Of a stretch of DNA of 46,798 nt, positions 9,035-17,072 are shown piece by piece. The notes under the pieces are model-generated. The model worked only from the letters and a program-made list of their open reading frames with translations, was not told the DNA's origin and ran no database searches. The DNA lies in assembly GCA_017547845.1 (NCBI GenBank), contig JAFYNZ010000050.1, forward strand, positions 1 through 46,798, in the 5' to 3' direction. The stretch is from Muribaculaceae bacterium. GTDB taxonomy: Bacteria > Bacteroidota > Bacteroidia > Bacteroidales > Muribaculaceae. The position numbers were made by a program, and so were the translations under genes. The stretch's first letter is position 1. Each line of letters opens with the position of its first letter.

Positions 9035-9118
9035 ACACAGTATATAACTCATCTGACTAAATTATAACCGTTAAAATACCCTTAAAAACATGTGCAAAGG
9101 TTAATCCGTCGATTTATG

Positions 9119-9149
9119 TTGATTATGTCGACTATATTTCGTAAATTTG
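9119..9149 (+). promoter_or_regulatory. Promoter of the Crp/Fnr-family gene
   Basis: TTG (9119-9121), 20 nt, TAAATTTG (9142-9149), followed by ATG 23 bp further on. A good match to the Bacteroidota consensus. Confidence 0.65.
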
Positions 9150-9171
9150 CAATACAAACATTTTTCAACCC

Positions 9172-9741
9172 ATGGAATTAACCGACATTCTTAACCTTAT
9201 ACACCCAGTCAGCAAGGAGTCTGCACAACGACTTCAAAAACACTGCACGCCGGTCAGTTTCGACAAAAAAGAGTTGATAATCAAAGACAACGAGGTCGAT
9301 CGCTACATCTATATCATCAAGGACGGCATTGTGCGTTGTGGCTTTCGCCATGGCGATATGGAAGACACTGTGCTTTTCGGCATGGAGGGCGATGCCATAG
9401 GCGCTGTACACTCCCTTTTGCACGACCTTCCGTCTCCTTTCTTCTACGAAGTTATTACAAAAGTTGACGCACTCAAAATCCACATCGACGATTTCAACAG
9501 TCTTATCAAGACAGACCACGAACTTTTGATGTGGTGGCAGGCATATCTGTTTGACGGCATGTTTGTCTTCGAACACAAATACGCTTACTTTGCCATGAAA
9601 GATGCCTACGAGCGCTATATCACTTTCCTTGGCAAACGTCCCGAATTGGCTAAGGAAATCCCGGTGAAATACATCGCTCAGTATCTCAACATCTCACGCG
9701 AAACTCTCTCTCGCATTCGCGCCAAATACGCCAAAGACTAA
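9172..9741 (+). CDS. Crp/Fnr-family transcriptional regulator
   Basis: 189 residues. The N-terminal cyclic-nucleotide-binding-like beta-roll covers about 20-115 (VSFDKKELIIKDNEVDRYIY, then IKDGIVRC and GDAIGA). A dimerisation helix follows at about 118-155. The C-terminal winged helix at about 160-187 (PVKYIAQYLNISRETLSRIR) is the DNA-binding helix-turn-helix. It is slightly short for the family and lacks the cAMP-contacting R-S-A of E. coli CRP. It also lacks an N-terminal Fe-S cysteine cluster as in FNR, so the signal is unknown. It stands alone with its own promoter and terminator. Possible targets, such as the TSUP gene upstream, are speculation. Confidence 0.9.
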   Translation: MELTDILNLIHPVSKESAQRLQKHCTPVSFDKKELIIKDNEVDRYIYIIKDGIVRCGFRHGDMEDTVLFGMEGDAIGAVHSLLHDLPSPFFYEVITKVDALKIHIDDFNSLIKTDHELLMWWQAYLFDGMFVFEHKYAYFAMKDAYERYITFLGKRPELAKEIPVKYIAQYLNISRETLSRIRAKYAKD

Positions 9742-9769
9742 GCGACATCTAAAGTCTATAGCTCATACA

Positions 9770-9810
9770 AAAAGTCCTCCGATCATTGCGACCGAAGGAC
9801 TTTTCTTGTT
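9770..9810. terminator. Bidirectional terminator between convergent genes
   Basis: AAAAGTCCT (9770-9778) pairs with AGGACTTTT (9796-9804), and the stem extends after one mismatch by CG/CG. T-runs exist on both strands, so it can end both the Crp-family gene and the leftward phosphatidyltransferase gene. Confidence 0.8.
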
Positions 9811-9879
9811 TTATCTTGCAACCCGCGACTGACGTCGACAACTTGTCAGTCTATACGAGTCGTGGACAGACGATAGGGA

Positions 9880-10827
9880 TTAATACTTACCATCTTCGAG
9901 TTCGGCTGTAAATTTCTTACAGAAGCGCTCGTGAGTCGAAATCATATACAAGTACATAATACCGAGTACTACAATTTCGAAAGCGAAATATATCCATGGC
10001 ATATTTGTGAAAATCGAAATAAACAAGACATAGCTTCGTGTGCTGAACGAAAGCATGTTGGTGTATTTCATCAACGGCTTGCTCTTAATACGGAATGCAG
10101 CCCTGAATTCTGCAGAAGCTTCTGCACCGTTGAAGCGCTTAGCCAATGCCGCACGCATTGCTTGCATCCAAGGAGTACGTTTCTCTTGGCGAACAGTATA
10201 GTTGGAATAGAACATATAAGTCAACTTCTCAAAGAAATTAGACTTCCATGACAATTCGTTAAATTTATCAAGCATCTGCTTTGAACTATCCAATTCACTG
10301 CCGGCTTCACCTTTAAGGAAGAAAAGGTGGATTTGGCGATAATAGTCTGCCATGGCAGCCTGAGACATGTGACATAGACCTGCAACGATAGCCAATGCCC
10401 ATATCAGCCATGTGTAATCCATAAAGATGCCCGGAATCAAATTCTGACGCAGACAGAGTGCAATGTAAATCGATATAAACCAGAAATCACCACTGACACC
10501 GTCAAGGATACGACCAAGACGAGAATATTGCTTTGTCATACGAGCCAACTGACCATCGCAACAGTCGAACGAATTGGCTCCCATAAGCAATAACACTCCG
10601 ATAATATTATAAAGAACATTATCAAAATAAAACATTATGCCGGCTCCGACGCCAAGAAATATTGATGCTATCGAAACCATGTTGGGTGTGACTCCCAATT
10701 TCGCAAACAAGAGAGCCCACATATAACCTATTGGTCGATAGAAATATATGTCGATTGTTTCTTCTGTGTCAAACGATTTAAGCGTTGACTTGTAGCCTTC
10801 AAGCCATTTGTTGAATTTTGCTTTCAT
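9880..10827 (-). CDS. CDP-alcohol phosphatidyltransferase family membrane enzyme
   Basis: 315 residues, integral membrane. The catalytic motif of the family is present: D88-x2-D91-G92-x2-A95-R96-x8-G105-x3-D109, followed by D114. These Asp residues bind two metal ions and the CDP-alcohol. The last spacing is four residues instead of the usual three (GVSG between D109 and D114). The segment FYRPIGYMWALLFAKLGVTPN (29-49) precedes the first membrane helix and resembles phosphatidylinositol-phosphate synthase-type members. Such enzymes join CDP-diacylglycerol, or another CDP-alcohol, to a polar acceptor; which pair is used here is not readable. It lies 38 bp downstream of pdxA on the same strand. 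Confidence 0.88.
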   Translation of the reverse strand: MKAKFNKWLEGYKSTLKSFDTEETIDIYFYRPIGYMWALLFAKLGVTPNMVSIASIFLGVGAGIMFYFDNVLYNIIGVLLLMGANSFDCCDGQLARMTKQYSRLGRILDGVSGDFWFISIYIALCLRQNLIPGIFMDYTWLIWALAIVAGLCHMSQAAMADYYRQIHLFFLKGEAGSELDSSKQMLDKFNELSWKSNFFEKLTYMFYSNYTVRQEKRTPWMQAMRAALAKRFNGAEASAEFRAAFRIKSKPLMKYTNMLSFSTRSYVLFISIFTNMPWIYFAFEIVVLGIMYLYMISTHERFCKKFTAELEDGKY

Positions 10828-10865
10828 TTTTTGTAAGATAATATGTTCAACATCTTTCTATTTTA

Positions 10866-11963
10866 TCAATCTGTAATTTCATCTTTGGTGAGGTCGAGCA
10901 CCACCTTGTCACCACCGCGGTCAACATATTGCTTCTTAAGCGGATTTGCTTTCGACTTAATGTAGATCATACGGTTGCGATAGATGTCGATAGCGTTGTA
11001 GATGGCCTCTCTCATCGATGTAGCATCTGCGATGCCCTTACCGGCAATATCGTAGGCTGTGCCATGGTCGGGAGATGTGCGGACATACGGCAAGCCGGCT
11101 GTGAAGTTGATGCCTGTCTCTGCCACCAATGCTTTGAACGGTGCCAAACCTTGGTCGTGATACATCGCAAGCACAGCGTCAAACTTTTCGTACATCTTCG
11201 ACGAGAAGAATCCGTCGACAGGATATGGTCCGAACGCCATAATCTTATTGTCGAATGACTCTTCGACTGCAGGCTTGATGATGTCGTTCTCTTCCGAGCC
11301 GAGCAGACCATCGTCGCCGTTGTGCGGATTAAGCGACAAGACTGCGATCTTCGGACGCTCGAGAGCGAAGTCCTTACGCAATGTGTTGTGAAGGCTGCGC
11401 ACCTTCTCCATGATCGACTCCTTAGTGATGGCTTCTGCTATATCTTTGAGAGCAAGATGAGTTGTGACCAATGCCACTCTCAAATCGCCGCCCACCATGA
11501 GCATCATCGCCTTGTAGCCATTACCATAAGCCTCCTCGAGATACTCAGTGTGGCCGGGGAAGTTGAATTCATCGCTTTGCACTGCTTTCTTATTGATAGG
11601 AGCTGTCACGAGCACATCGACATGACCGTTCTTCATTGCTTCGACAGCAGCGTTAAGCGATGCCACTGCAGCCTTGCCCGAAATATCAGTCGCCTGACCG
11701 ATTTCAACCTTGTACTCCTCGGAGCTGATATTGACAAGATTGCACTCGCCATCGATAATATCATCGACAGAGTCCACCACTGTGTAAGTGAAACCCTCGA
11801 TATCAAACATCTTGCGGAAGTAGGTCATCAACTTGGCTGAACCAAAAATCACCGGCGTACACATCTCTACCATACGCTCGTCAGAGAGTGCCTTCATGAT
11901 GATTTCGTAGCCTACGCCATTGATATCGCCGTGGGTGATACCTACCCTTATCATTCTACTCAT
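10866..11963 (-). CDS. pdxA: 4-hydroxythreonine-4-phosphate dehydrogenase PdxA
   Basis: 365 residues. It catalyses the NAD-dependent oxidation of 4-phosphohydroxy-L-threonine in the DXP-dependent route to pyridoxal 5'-phosphate. The sequence starts with the typical GITHGDINGVGYEI. It has the metal-ligand histidines in FPGHTEYLEEAYG and in AMYHDQGLAPFK, and the C-terminal RTSPDHGTAYDIAGKG substrate and metal motif. It is somewhat longer than E. coli PdxA (about 330), with a Bacteroidota-type insertion between the N-terminal segments. Neighbours are rlmN upstream (62 bp) and the phosphatidyltransferase downstream. No other vitamin B6 gene is in the window. Confidence 0.96.
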   Translation of the reverse strand: MSRMIRVGITHGDINGVGYEIIMKALSDERMVEMCTPVIFGSAKLMTYFRKMFDIEGFTYTVVDSVDDIIDGECNLVNISSEEYKVEIGQATDISGKAAVASLNAAVEAMKNGHVDVLVTAPINKKAVQSDEFNFPGHTEYLEEAYGNGYKAMMLMVGGDLRVALVTTHLALKDIAEAITKESIMEKVRSLHNTLRKDFALERPKIAVLSLNPHNGDDGLLGSEENDIIKPAVEESFDNKIMAFGPYPVDGFFSSKMYEKFDAVLAMYHDQGLAPFKALVAETGINFTAGLPYVRTSPDHGTAYDIAGKGIADATSMREAIYNAIDIYRNRMIYIKSKANPLKKQYVDRGGDKVVLDLTKDEITD

Positions 11964-12025
11964 TGAAAAATGTATTCTTTTGTAGTGTTTTGTTTCTATT
12001 CGGTTAAAACATCAGTCGCAGTCGA

Positions 12026-13090
12026 CTATTTCTTCTCGCCCTTGCCTGCAAGCATTCCACAAGCGGCCATAATGTCCTCGCCACGCGATGCACGGATGGT
12101 CGCAATGATACCCTTGGAGTTGAGATAATTGCGGAAGATAATCATCTTCTCTTCATTGGATGAGACAAGTTCTACGCCCGGAATTGCATGGAAGCGAATG
12201 AGGTTGACGCGACAGTCGATTTTGCCAATCAACGAAATCAACATATTGGCATGCGCCAAGTCGTCGTTGACATTACGCCACATGATGTATTCCAACGACA
12301 GACGACGCTGGTGGGAGAAATCGTAGCCCGAGAGCAATTTCATCACGCCTTGGATAGGATAAGCCTTCTGCACCGGCATCATTGAGCCACGCTGCAGAGG
12401 GTCGGCTGAGTGGACACTGATAGCGATATGCACCTGTGTACGGTCAAGGAGTTCTTTAAGCTCGGTCATCTTGCCCACTGTAGAGACAGTGATACGCTTC
12501 GGACTCCATGCCAAGCCCCAAGGAACTGTCATGATTTCAAGCACCTTGAGAAGTTCCGAGAGGTTGTCCAACGGCTCACCCATACCCATGAATACGACAT
12601 TGGTCAACTCTGTCATCGGCTCAAAGCCTTTAGGAGCCTTTGGAGGGATAGAGAGAATCTGATTGATAATCTGAGCAGCAGTAAGATTGCCCTTGAAGCC
12701 TTGCTTGCCTGTCATGCAGAAGTAGCAGTTCATGCGACAACCGACTTGCGAAGAAACGCACAACGTCGCACGATCCTTGTCAGGGATATAGACCGACTCA
12801 ATCTTCTTGCCGTCGCCTACATTGAAGAGATACTTCACTGTGCCATCTTCCGACTTCAAGTTTGACACAGGCTCTTCGCGACCTATGACATAGTATTCCT
12901 CGAGCCACTGCTTATTTTTCTTAGAGATATTGGCCATCTCGTCAAACGATGTCACCTTCTTCTCGTAGAGCCATTGAGCAATCTGCTTGGCTACGAAACG
13001 AGGCATTCCACCCTCTTTTACGACGCCTTCGAGTTCCGATAGTGTCATGCCGATAAGAGGTCGCTTAGTCTTCGCTGCTTTTGTATCCAT
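12026..13090 (-). CDS. rlmN: Dual-specificity rRNA/tRNA adenine-C2 methyltransferase RlmN
   Basis: 354 residues. A radical-SAM methyltransferase that makes m2A2503 in 23S rRNA and m2A37 in some tRNAs. The CxxxCxxC cluster ligands are C118, C122 and C125 (VGCRMNCYFCMTGKQG). The N-terminal helical RNA-binding domain occupies about 1-95. The second catalytic cysteine is C344 in MAACGMLAG near the C-terminus, and GMGEPLDN and SVHSADP are further family blocks. It follows a strong terminator at 13123-13154, so it should have its own promoter, but no consensus match was seen in the short gap. Confidence 0.96.
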   Translation of the reverse strand: MDTKAAKTKRPLIGMTLSELEGVVKEGGMPRFVAKQIAQWLYEKKVTSFDEMANISKKNKQWLEEYYVIGREEPVSNLKSEDGTVKYLFNVGDGKKIESVYIPDKDRATLCVSSQVGCRMNCYFCMTGKQGFKGNLTAAQIINQILSIPPKAPKGFEPMTELTNVVFMGMGEPLDNLSELLKVLEIMTVPWGLAWSPKRITVSTVGKMTELKELLDRTQVHIAISVHSADPLQRGSMMPVQKAYPIQGVMKLLSGYDFSHQRRLSLEYIMWRNVNDDLAHANMLISLIGKIDCRVNLIRFHAIPGVELVSSNEEKMIIFRNYLNSKGIIATIRASRGEDIMAACGMLAGKGEKK

Positions 13091-13122
13091 TGTTTTAACT
13101 GTTTGCTATTTATTACTTGAAA

Positions 13123-13154
13123 AGAGGACCGACCAACAACGCGGACGGTCCTCT
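13123..13154 (-). terminator. Terminator after the PpiD-like gene
   Basis: AGAGGACCG (13123-13131) pairs perfectly with CGGTCCTCT (13146-13154), with a further CC/GG pair inside. On the minus strand it is followed by CTTTTC. It lies 22 bp downstream of the PpiD-like stop. Confidence 0.75.
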
Positions 13155-13176
13155 CCTGTATAGAGTCTATTGTCTA

Positions 13177-15264
13177 TTATCTACCACCGTAGAATTTGAG
13201 AATCATATTTTCGATTTCCTTGTTGCCACGGAAGATCTTTTCGAAGTCAGGACGATGCTTAGCGTTGAATTGGTCGGCATACTTAGAAGCTTCGTATTCG
13301 AGCTTATTGTTGTCCACCGACACTACTTCGAATGCATAAACACCATTCTTACCCTTAACGACTACCACAGGCTTGCCTGCTGCAGTGTTGACGATGCGAC
13401 CGAGTGTAGCAGCATCACCGAGCTTGTTCGGGTTACCGAATTCTACCACTCTTTCAGACACTGTCACGCCCATAGCTTGAGCCACTTCGTCGATAGTCTT
13501 CTTGCCTTCGAATTGCTTGAGCATTTCGTCGCCAGCCTTAGCGCTACGGATGTTTCTTTCCAATGTAGCCTTCACAGTGTGATAGTTGAATGGGAGATAT
13601 TGATCGTAGTCTGCTTCTACAGCAGCAACATACAATTGTGGACGGCTACCCTCGAGAGATTCGAAGATTTCTGATACATCACCATTTGAAGCGTCAAGCA
13701 TAGCCCACTTCACAACTTGGCGGCTGTTAGGTTGATACATTGGTTGATTGCCGATAGCCGGTGTAGATGCTGTGATGAGATATGACATCGGTGCGAAACC
13801 TGCTTGAGCAGCGTTAGCCACCAACTTAGCAGTTGTATTGTTTTCTGCGATGAACTTTTCGAGGCGTTCGCGTTCAGCAGCGATAGTTTCGTTGCTTGGA
13901 GCGAGAGTGTAAGTAGCTTCTTCGTATTCGTACACAGTCACAGGAGCGTTCTTCTTCACCACCTTCACGAGCATTGCGCTTTCTGGTTGCTTCATGAATT
14001 CGAAATATTCAGGACCTGCAGCGAGGAGTGTGTCAAGCTTAGACTTTTCGATCATAGTGCGACCTTGAGCAGTCACGAGTTGTTGCCACATTTCCTTTTG
14101 TACCATCACGCTATCCTTGTACATGTTTTGGATAGAGTCGATAGACACGCCTGAGTTGAGTGATGCGAGCACCTTAGCAGGGAGCTTGTCGCCTACTACG
14201 TTCACGATATTGAGCTGGATTGAGTCAACTTCTTGAGAAGTCTTACCCATCTTAACGATTGTAAAGCCGTTGATATCTTCACGGATGATGCTTACTGAAT
14301 CTTGTGGAGCAGAAGTAACGAATGACTTAGTAGGACCTGTGATGTCTTTAGCACGGAGCACCTTGTGGTTAGCCACAACGCCCATACCCTTTTGATCCTT
14401 AGTCACGTCGTTTGATTCTTTGAGAGATGCCACTACGCCACGAGCGAGTTCCTTAGCTGCTTCTACGTCCTTTTGTGAAGGGTTGATAGTCATTGAGATG
14501 AATTGGATAGCCTTTGTTGGCTCATCGAGCTTGTACTCATTCATCACCTTAGCATATTCTTCCTTCAATTCAGCATCAGTCACAGGATACTTTTCAGCAT
14601 CGAGAGCACCATAAGACTTGAACGCCAACTTCACGTTGTAAGACACGTTCATATCATCATAGAGAGCCTTCTTGTCGAGGTCGTTAGCCTTGAAAGTGTT
14701 TTGGAGCAAGTTGGCATATGTGCGAATCTTGATTTGCTTTTTAGCATCGTTTTCCATACCGATCCAAGCGAGTTGAAGACCTTCTACTTGAGATTCAGGC
14801 AAACCATACTTTTTAGGGTTGAAGATCATGTCGTGAGCTTCTTCCGGAGTCTTGGCAGGCATACCTGCAGCATTCATCTGCTGAACGAGCATTGCCACAT
14901 CTTGATTGCCGTAGTTTTCAAACATGTGCTTGCGGAGTTGTTCGCTTGACACTTCGATACCGAGCTTTTCGATAGAGCTTTCGATCAAAGTTTCCATCAC
15001 CATTTCGTCAAGCACTTGCTTTGTGAGCATTTGCTCATCAGCAGGGCGCTGAGAGTTTTGGTTTTGTTGCGAACGCTCTTCGAGCTTTCTCTGGAATTCT
15101 GTAATGTCGATTTTATGACCATCGACTTTTGCTACTGTAGTAGGGTCACCAAAGAGATTCTGACCATTGGTGAGAGCATCGCCTACGATGAACGCGAAGA
15201 GAGCGACACCGATTACGACGATCAGCAAGACTGATTTGCTTCTGATTTTTTCTAAAGTTGCCAT
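13177..15264 (-). CDS. PpiD/SurA-type periplasmic folding factor (peptidyl-prolyl isomerase)
   Basis: 695 residues. One N-terminal membrane anchor (about 12-31, VLLIVVIGVALFAFIVGDAL) follows a short basic cytoplasmic start, so the bulk lies in the periplasm. A SurA_N-like helical chaperone domain follows (VDGHKIDITEFQRKLEER, about 47-64, to about 190). Parvulin-like regions follow in the middle and C-terminal half, though the canonical parvulin active site is degenerate to my eye, as in E. coli PpiD. Known members assist folding of outer-membrane and secreted proteins near the Sec translocon. It has its own promoter (15367-15397) downstream of metK. Confidence 0.88.
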   Translation of the reverse strand: MATLEKIRSKSVLLIVVIGVALFAFIVGDALTNGQNLFGDPTTVAKVDGHKIDITEFQRKLEERSQQNQNSQRPADEQMLTKQVLDEMVMETLIESSIEKLGIEVSSEQLRKHMFENYGNQDVAMLVQQMNAAGMPAKTPEEAHDMIFNPKKYGLPESQVEGLQLAWIGMENDAKKQIKIRTYANLLQNTFKANDLDKKALYDDMNVSYNVKLAFKSYGALDAEKYPVTDAELKEEYAKVMNEYKLDEPTKAIQFISMTINPSQKDVEAAKELARGVVASLKESNDVTKDQKGMGVVANHKVLRAKDITGPTKSFVTSAPQDSVSIIREDINGFTIVKMGKTSQEVDSIQLNIVNVVGDKLPAKVLASLNSGVSIDSIQNMYKDSVMVQKEMWQQLVTAQGRTMIEKSKLDTLLAAGPEYFEFMKQPESAMLVKVVKKNAPVTVYEYEEATYTLAPSNETIAAERERLEKFIAENNTTAKLVANAAQAGFAPMSYLITASTPAIGNQPMYQPNSRQVVKWAMLDASNGDVSEIFESLEGSRPQLYVAAVEADYDQYLPFNYHTVKATLERNIRSAKAGDEMLKQFEGKKTIDEVAQAMGVTVSERVVEFGNPNKLGDAATLGRIVNTAAGKPVVVVKGKNGVYAFEVVSVDNNKLEYEASKYADQFNAKHRPDFEKIFRGNKEIENMILKFYGGR

Positions 15265-15313
15265 TTTTTCTTTATAGCTATAATGTTTTTTAATTTTTAT
15301 TCTATAATAATCT

Positions 15314-15360
15314 CAAAAAACGCAGTGCGCCATCATCAAATGGCCACACTACGCATTTTT
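15314..15360 (-). terminator. Terminator-like hairpin between metK and the PpiD-like gene
   Basis: On the minus strand a stem of about 14 bp with one bulge (arms about 15341-15358 and 15317-15334, loop near 15335-15340) is followed by TTTTTTG. It can end metK transcription. It also sits right at the predicted start of the transcript from the 15367-15397 promoter, so it may double as a 5' hairpin of the next mRNA. Confidence 0.65.
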
Positions 15361-15366
15361 AGCACG

Positions 15367-15397
15367 CAAAGATAATACCTTTTACTCAATTAGACAA
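15367..15397 (-). promoter_or_regulatory. Promoter of the PpiD-like gene
   Basis: Minus-strand TTG (15397-15395), 20 nt, TATCTTTG (15374-15367). A good consensus match lying between the metK stop (15405) and the terminator-like hairpin. Confidence 0.6.
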
Positions 15398-15404
15398 CTT
15401 TAAT

Positions 15405-16727
15405 TCAGTTTTTTATCAAAAAAGCATCCTTTACAGCGTCCACATAGTCGAGTTTTTCCCATGTAAACAACTCTACTTCCACTTCGAAGTCGCCTTCGTA
15501 GCGTGATGTGAAGCGTTTTACGACTGTCTGTGGCGTGCGACCGACATGACCATAAGCTGCAGTCTCGCTGTAGATAGGATTGCGGAGTTTGAGTCGCTTT
15601 TCGATTGCGAAAGGACGCATATCGAAGATTTCCTTCACTTTCTGACCAATCTCTGCGTCCGACATATCGACATGAGCTGTGCCATAAGTATTTACACAGA
15701 TGCTGACAGGCTCTGCGACACCGATAGCATAAGCCACTTGCACGAGCATTTCGTCGGCAACTCCGGCAGCTACCATATTCTTGGCAATATGACGAGCAGC
15801 ATAAGCAGCCGAACGGTCGACCTTTGATGGGTCTTTACCCGAGAATGCACCACCACCGTGCGCGCCACGACCGCCATATGTGTCGACGATAATCTTGCGA
15901 CCTGTCAGACCGGTATCTCCGTGAGGACCGCCGATTACGAACTTGCCTGTAGGGTTGACGTGAAGGATAAGGTTTTCGTCGAAGAGGTCTTGAATATGCT
16001 TTGGCAACTTAGCATATACGCGTGGAATCAACACCTCTGCCACATCTTTGTGGATCTGCTGGAGCATGTCATTATCAGCAGCAAGCTGAGCTGACGCAGA
16101 GTCGTCCATTGGCAAGACGAATTCGTCGTGCTGTGTTGAGATAACGATGGTGTGAATACGCATTGGTTTACCGGCATCTGAGTATTCCACTGTCACTTGG
16201 CTCTTTGAGTCAGGACGGAGATAAGTGACCTTCTTACCCTTGCGATAGTAGGTCATCTCTTGAGCTTCGCGACGGATGTCGGCCAACTCACGTAGCAACA
16301 TATGAGAGAGGTCGAGCGTTAGAGGGAGATAGTTTTCGGTCTCGTTGGTAGCGTAACCGAACATCATGCCTTGGTCGCCAGCACCTTGCAACTCATCGGC
16401 TTCGCGTTCGACGCCACGGTTGATATCGGCACTTTGCTCATGCAACGCAGAGAAGATGCCGCAAGCATCGCCGTCAAACATGTAAGCACCACGATTGTAG
16501 CCGATGCGATTGATTACCTCGCGTGTCACCTCTTGGAGGTCGACATAGGCTGAACTCTTCACCTCACCTGCCAATACCACTTGACCTGTGGTGCAGAGAG
16601 TCTCTACAGCGACCTTCGACTTTGGGTCGCGAGCAATGAACTGGTCGAGCAATGCGTCGCTAATCTGGTCAGCGACTTTATCAGGGTGTCCTTCCGACAC
16701 TGATTCTGATGTAAATAAATAACTCAT
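15405..16727 (-). CDS. metK: S-adenosylmethionine synthetase MetK
   Basis: 440 residues from ATG 16727-16725. A longer frame begins 14 codons earlier, but it would overlap the leader terminator's U-tract and the conserved protein starts at [21 protein letters not shown], so that extension is rejected. The enzyme makes SAM from ATP and methionine. The signature blocks are [16 protein letters not shown] at the N-terminus, [12 protein letters not shown] in the centre and [19 protein letters not shown] in the C-terminal third (P-loop-like phosphate site). The upstream 180-nt leader contains a SAM-II/V-like aptamer candidate and an intrinsic terminator, implying feedback control by the product. 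Confidence 0.97.
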   Translation of the reverse strand: MSYLFTSESVSEGHPDKVADQISDALLDQFIARDPKSKVAVETLCTTGQVVLAGEVKSSAYVDLQEVTREVINRIGYNRGAYMFDGDACGIFSALHEQSADINRGVEREADELQGAGDQGMMFGYATNETENYLPLTLDLSHMLLRELADIRREAQEMTYYRKGKKVTYLRPDSKSQVTVEYSDAGKPMRIHTIVISTQHDEFVLPMDDSASAQLAADNDMLQQIHKDVAEVLIPRVYAKLPKHIQDLFDENLILHVNPTGKFVIGGPHGDTGLTGRKIIVDTYGGRGAHGGGAFSGKDPSKVDRSAAYAARHIAKNMVAAGVADEMLVQVAYAIGVAEPVSICVNTYGTAHVDMSDAEIGQKVKEIFDMRPFAIEKRLKLRNPIYSETAAYGHVGRTPQTVVKRFTSRYEGDFEVEVELFTWEKLDYVDAVKDAFLIKN

Positions 16728-16750
16728 AGTTTTATCTGTTTTATTGTTTA

Positions 16751-16793
16751 TACAAAAATAAAAAAGCACTCATCGGTCCACTCCGACAAATGC
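16751..16793 (-). terminator. Intrinsic terminator inside the metK leader
   Basis: On the minus strand GCATTTGTCGG (16793-16783) pairs over 11 positions, some G-U, with CCGATGAGTGC (16776-16766), followed by TTTTTTATTTTT. It lies downstream of the metK promoter and 24 nt before the start codon, so it can only act on metK itself. It is therefore an attenuator. Confidence 0.75.
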
Positions 16794-16842
16794 CATAACT
16801 AATCATCTAATATCTTCACGAGCACTAAGCGTGCGATGAATA

Positions 16843-16891
16843 CAGTTTTAGCATTTTTTATAGTGGTTGCAAGCAGCCAAATTTTTCCACT
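16843..16891 (-). ncRNA. SAM-II/SAM-V-like riboswitch candidate
   Basis: Minus-strand order: P1 5' arm AGTGG (16891-16887); a loop with ATTT, six bases, then TTGCAA (16872-16867); P1 3' arm CCACT (16866-16862); an A-rich stretch ATAAAAAA; then GCTAAAACTG (16852-16843). The succession AUUU..UUGCAA-P1-AUAAA..GCUAAAA is what I recall of the SAM-II/SAM-V H-type pseudoknot. The expected CC/GG pseudoknot pairs are not obvious; TTTGGC with GCTAAA is an alternative. Position before metK and the downstream attenuator support the call. Confidence 0.5.
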
Positions 16892-16906
16892 TTCGGTTTT
16901 GCGATG

Positions 16907-16938
16907 CAAAGTTACTACTTTTTATCCGCTCGACAAAA
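16907..16938 (-). promoter_or_regulatory. metK promoter
   Basis: Minus-strand TTTTG (16938-16934), 19 nt, TAACTTTG (16914-16907). One of the best consensus matches in the window. Transcription would start near 16900, giving a leader of about 170-175 nt. Confidence 0.75.
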
Positions 16939-17011
16939 CATTTCATCACTTTTAACACTCCGCAACTCTACGCGCACACGCGCGCATATATAATATAGGT
17001 AGACGCCTTCA

Positions 17012-17044
17012 GAAAAAACATCGGGCGACCATTTGGCCGCCCGA
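17012..17044 (-). terminator. Terminator of the large Ig-repeat gene
   Basis: TCGGGCGACC (17021-17030) pairs with GGCCGCCCGA (17035-17044) with one mismatch and an ATTT loop. The minus-strand tail is TGTTTTTTCT. It starts 29 bp after the stop. Confidence 0.85.
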
Positions 17045-17072
17045 CGCATTGAGTATGATTGATAATCAGTGA

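Larger units (their letters stand above)
16728..17072. other. metK leader and upstream gap
   Basis: This 345-bp gap contains, read leftwards, the terminator of the large Ig-repeat gene (17015-17044), the metK promoter (16907-16938), an aptamer-like pseudoknot candidate (16843-16891) and an attenuator hairpin (16751-16793). It is fully accounted for by regulatory signals and no ORF is needed. Confidence 0.7.
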
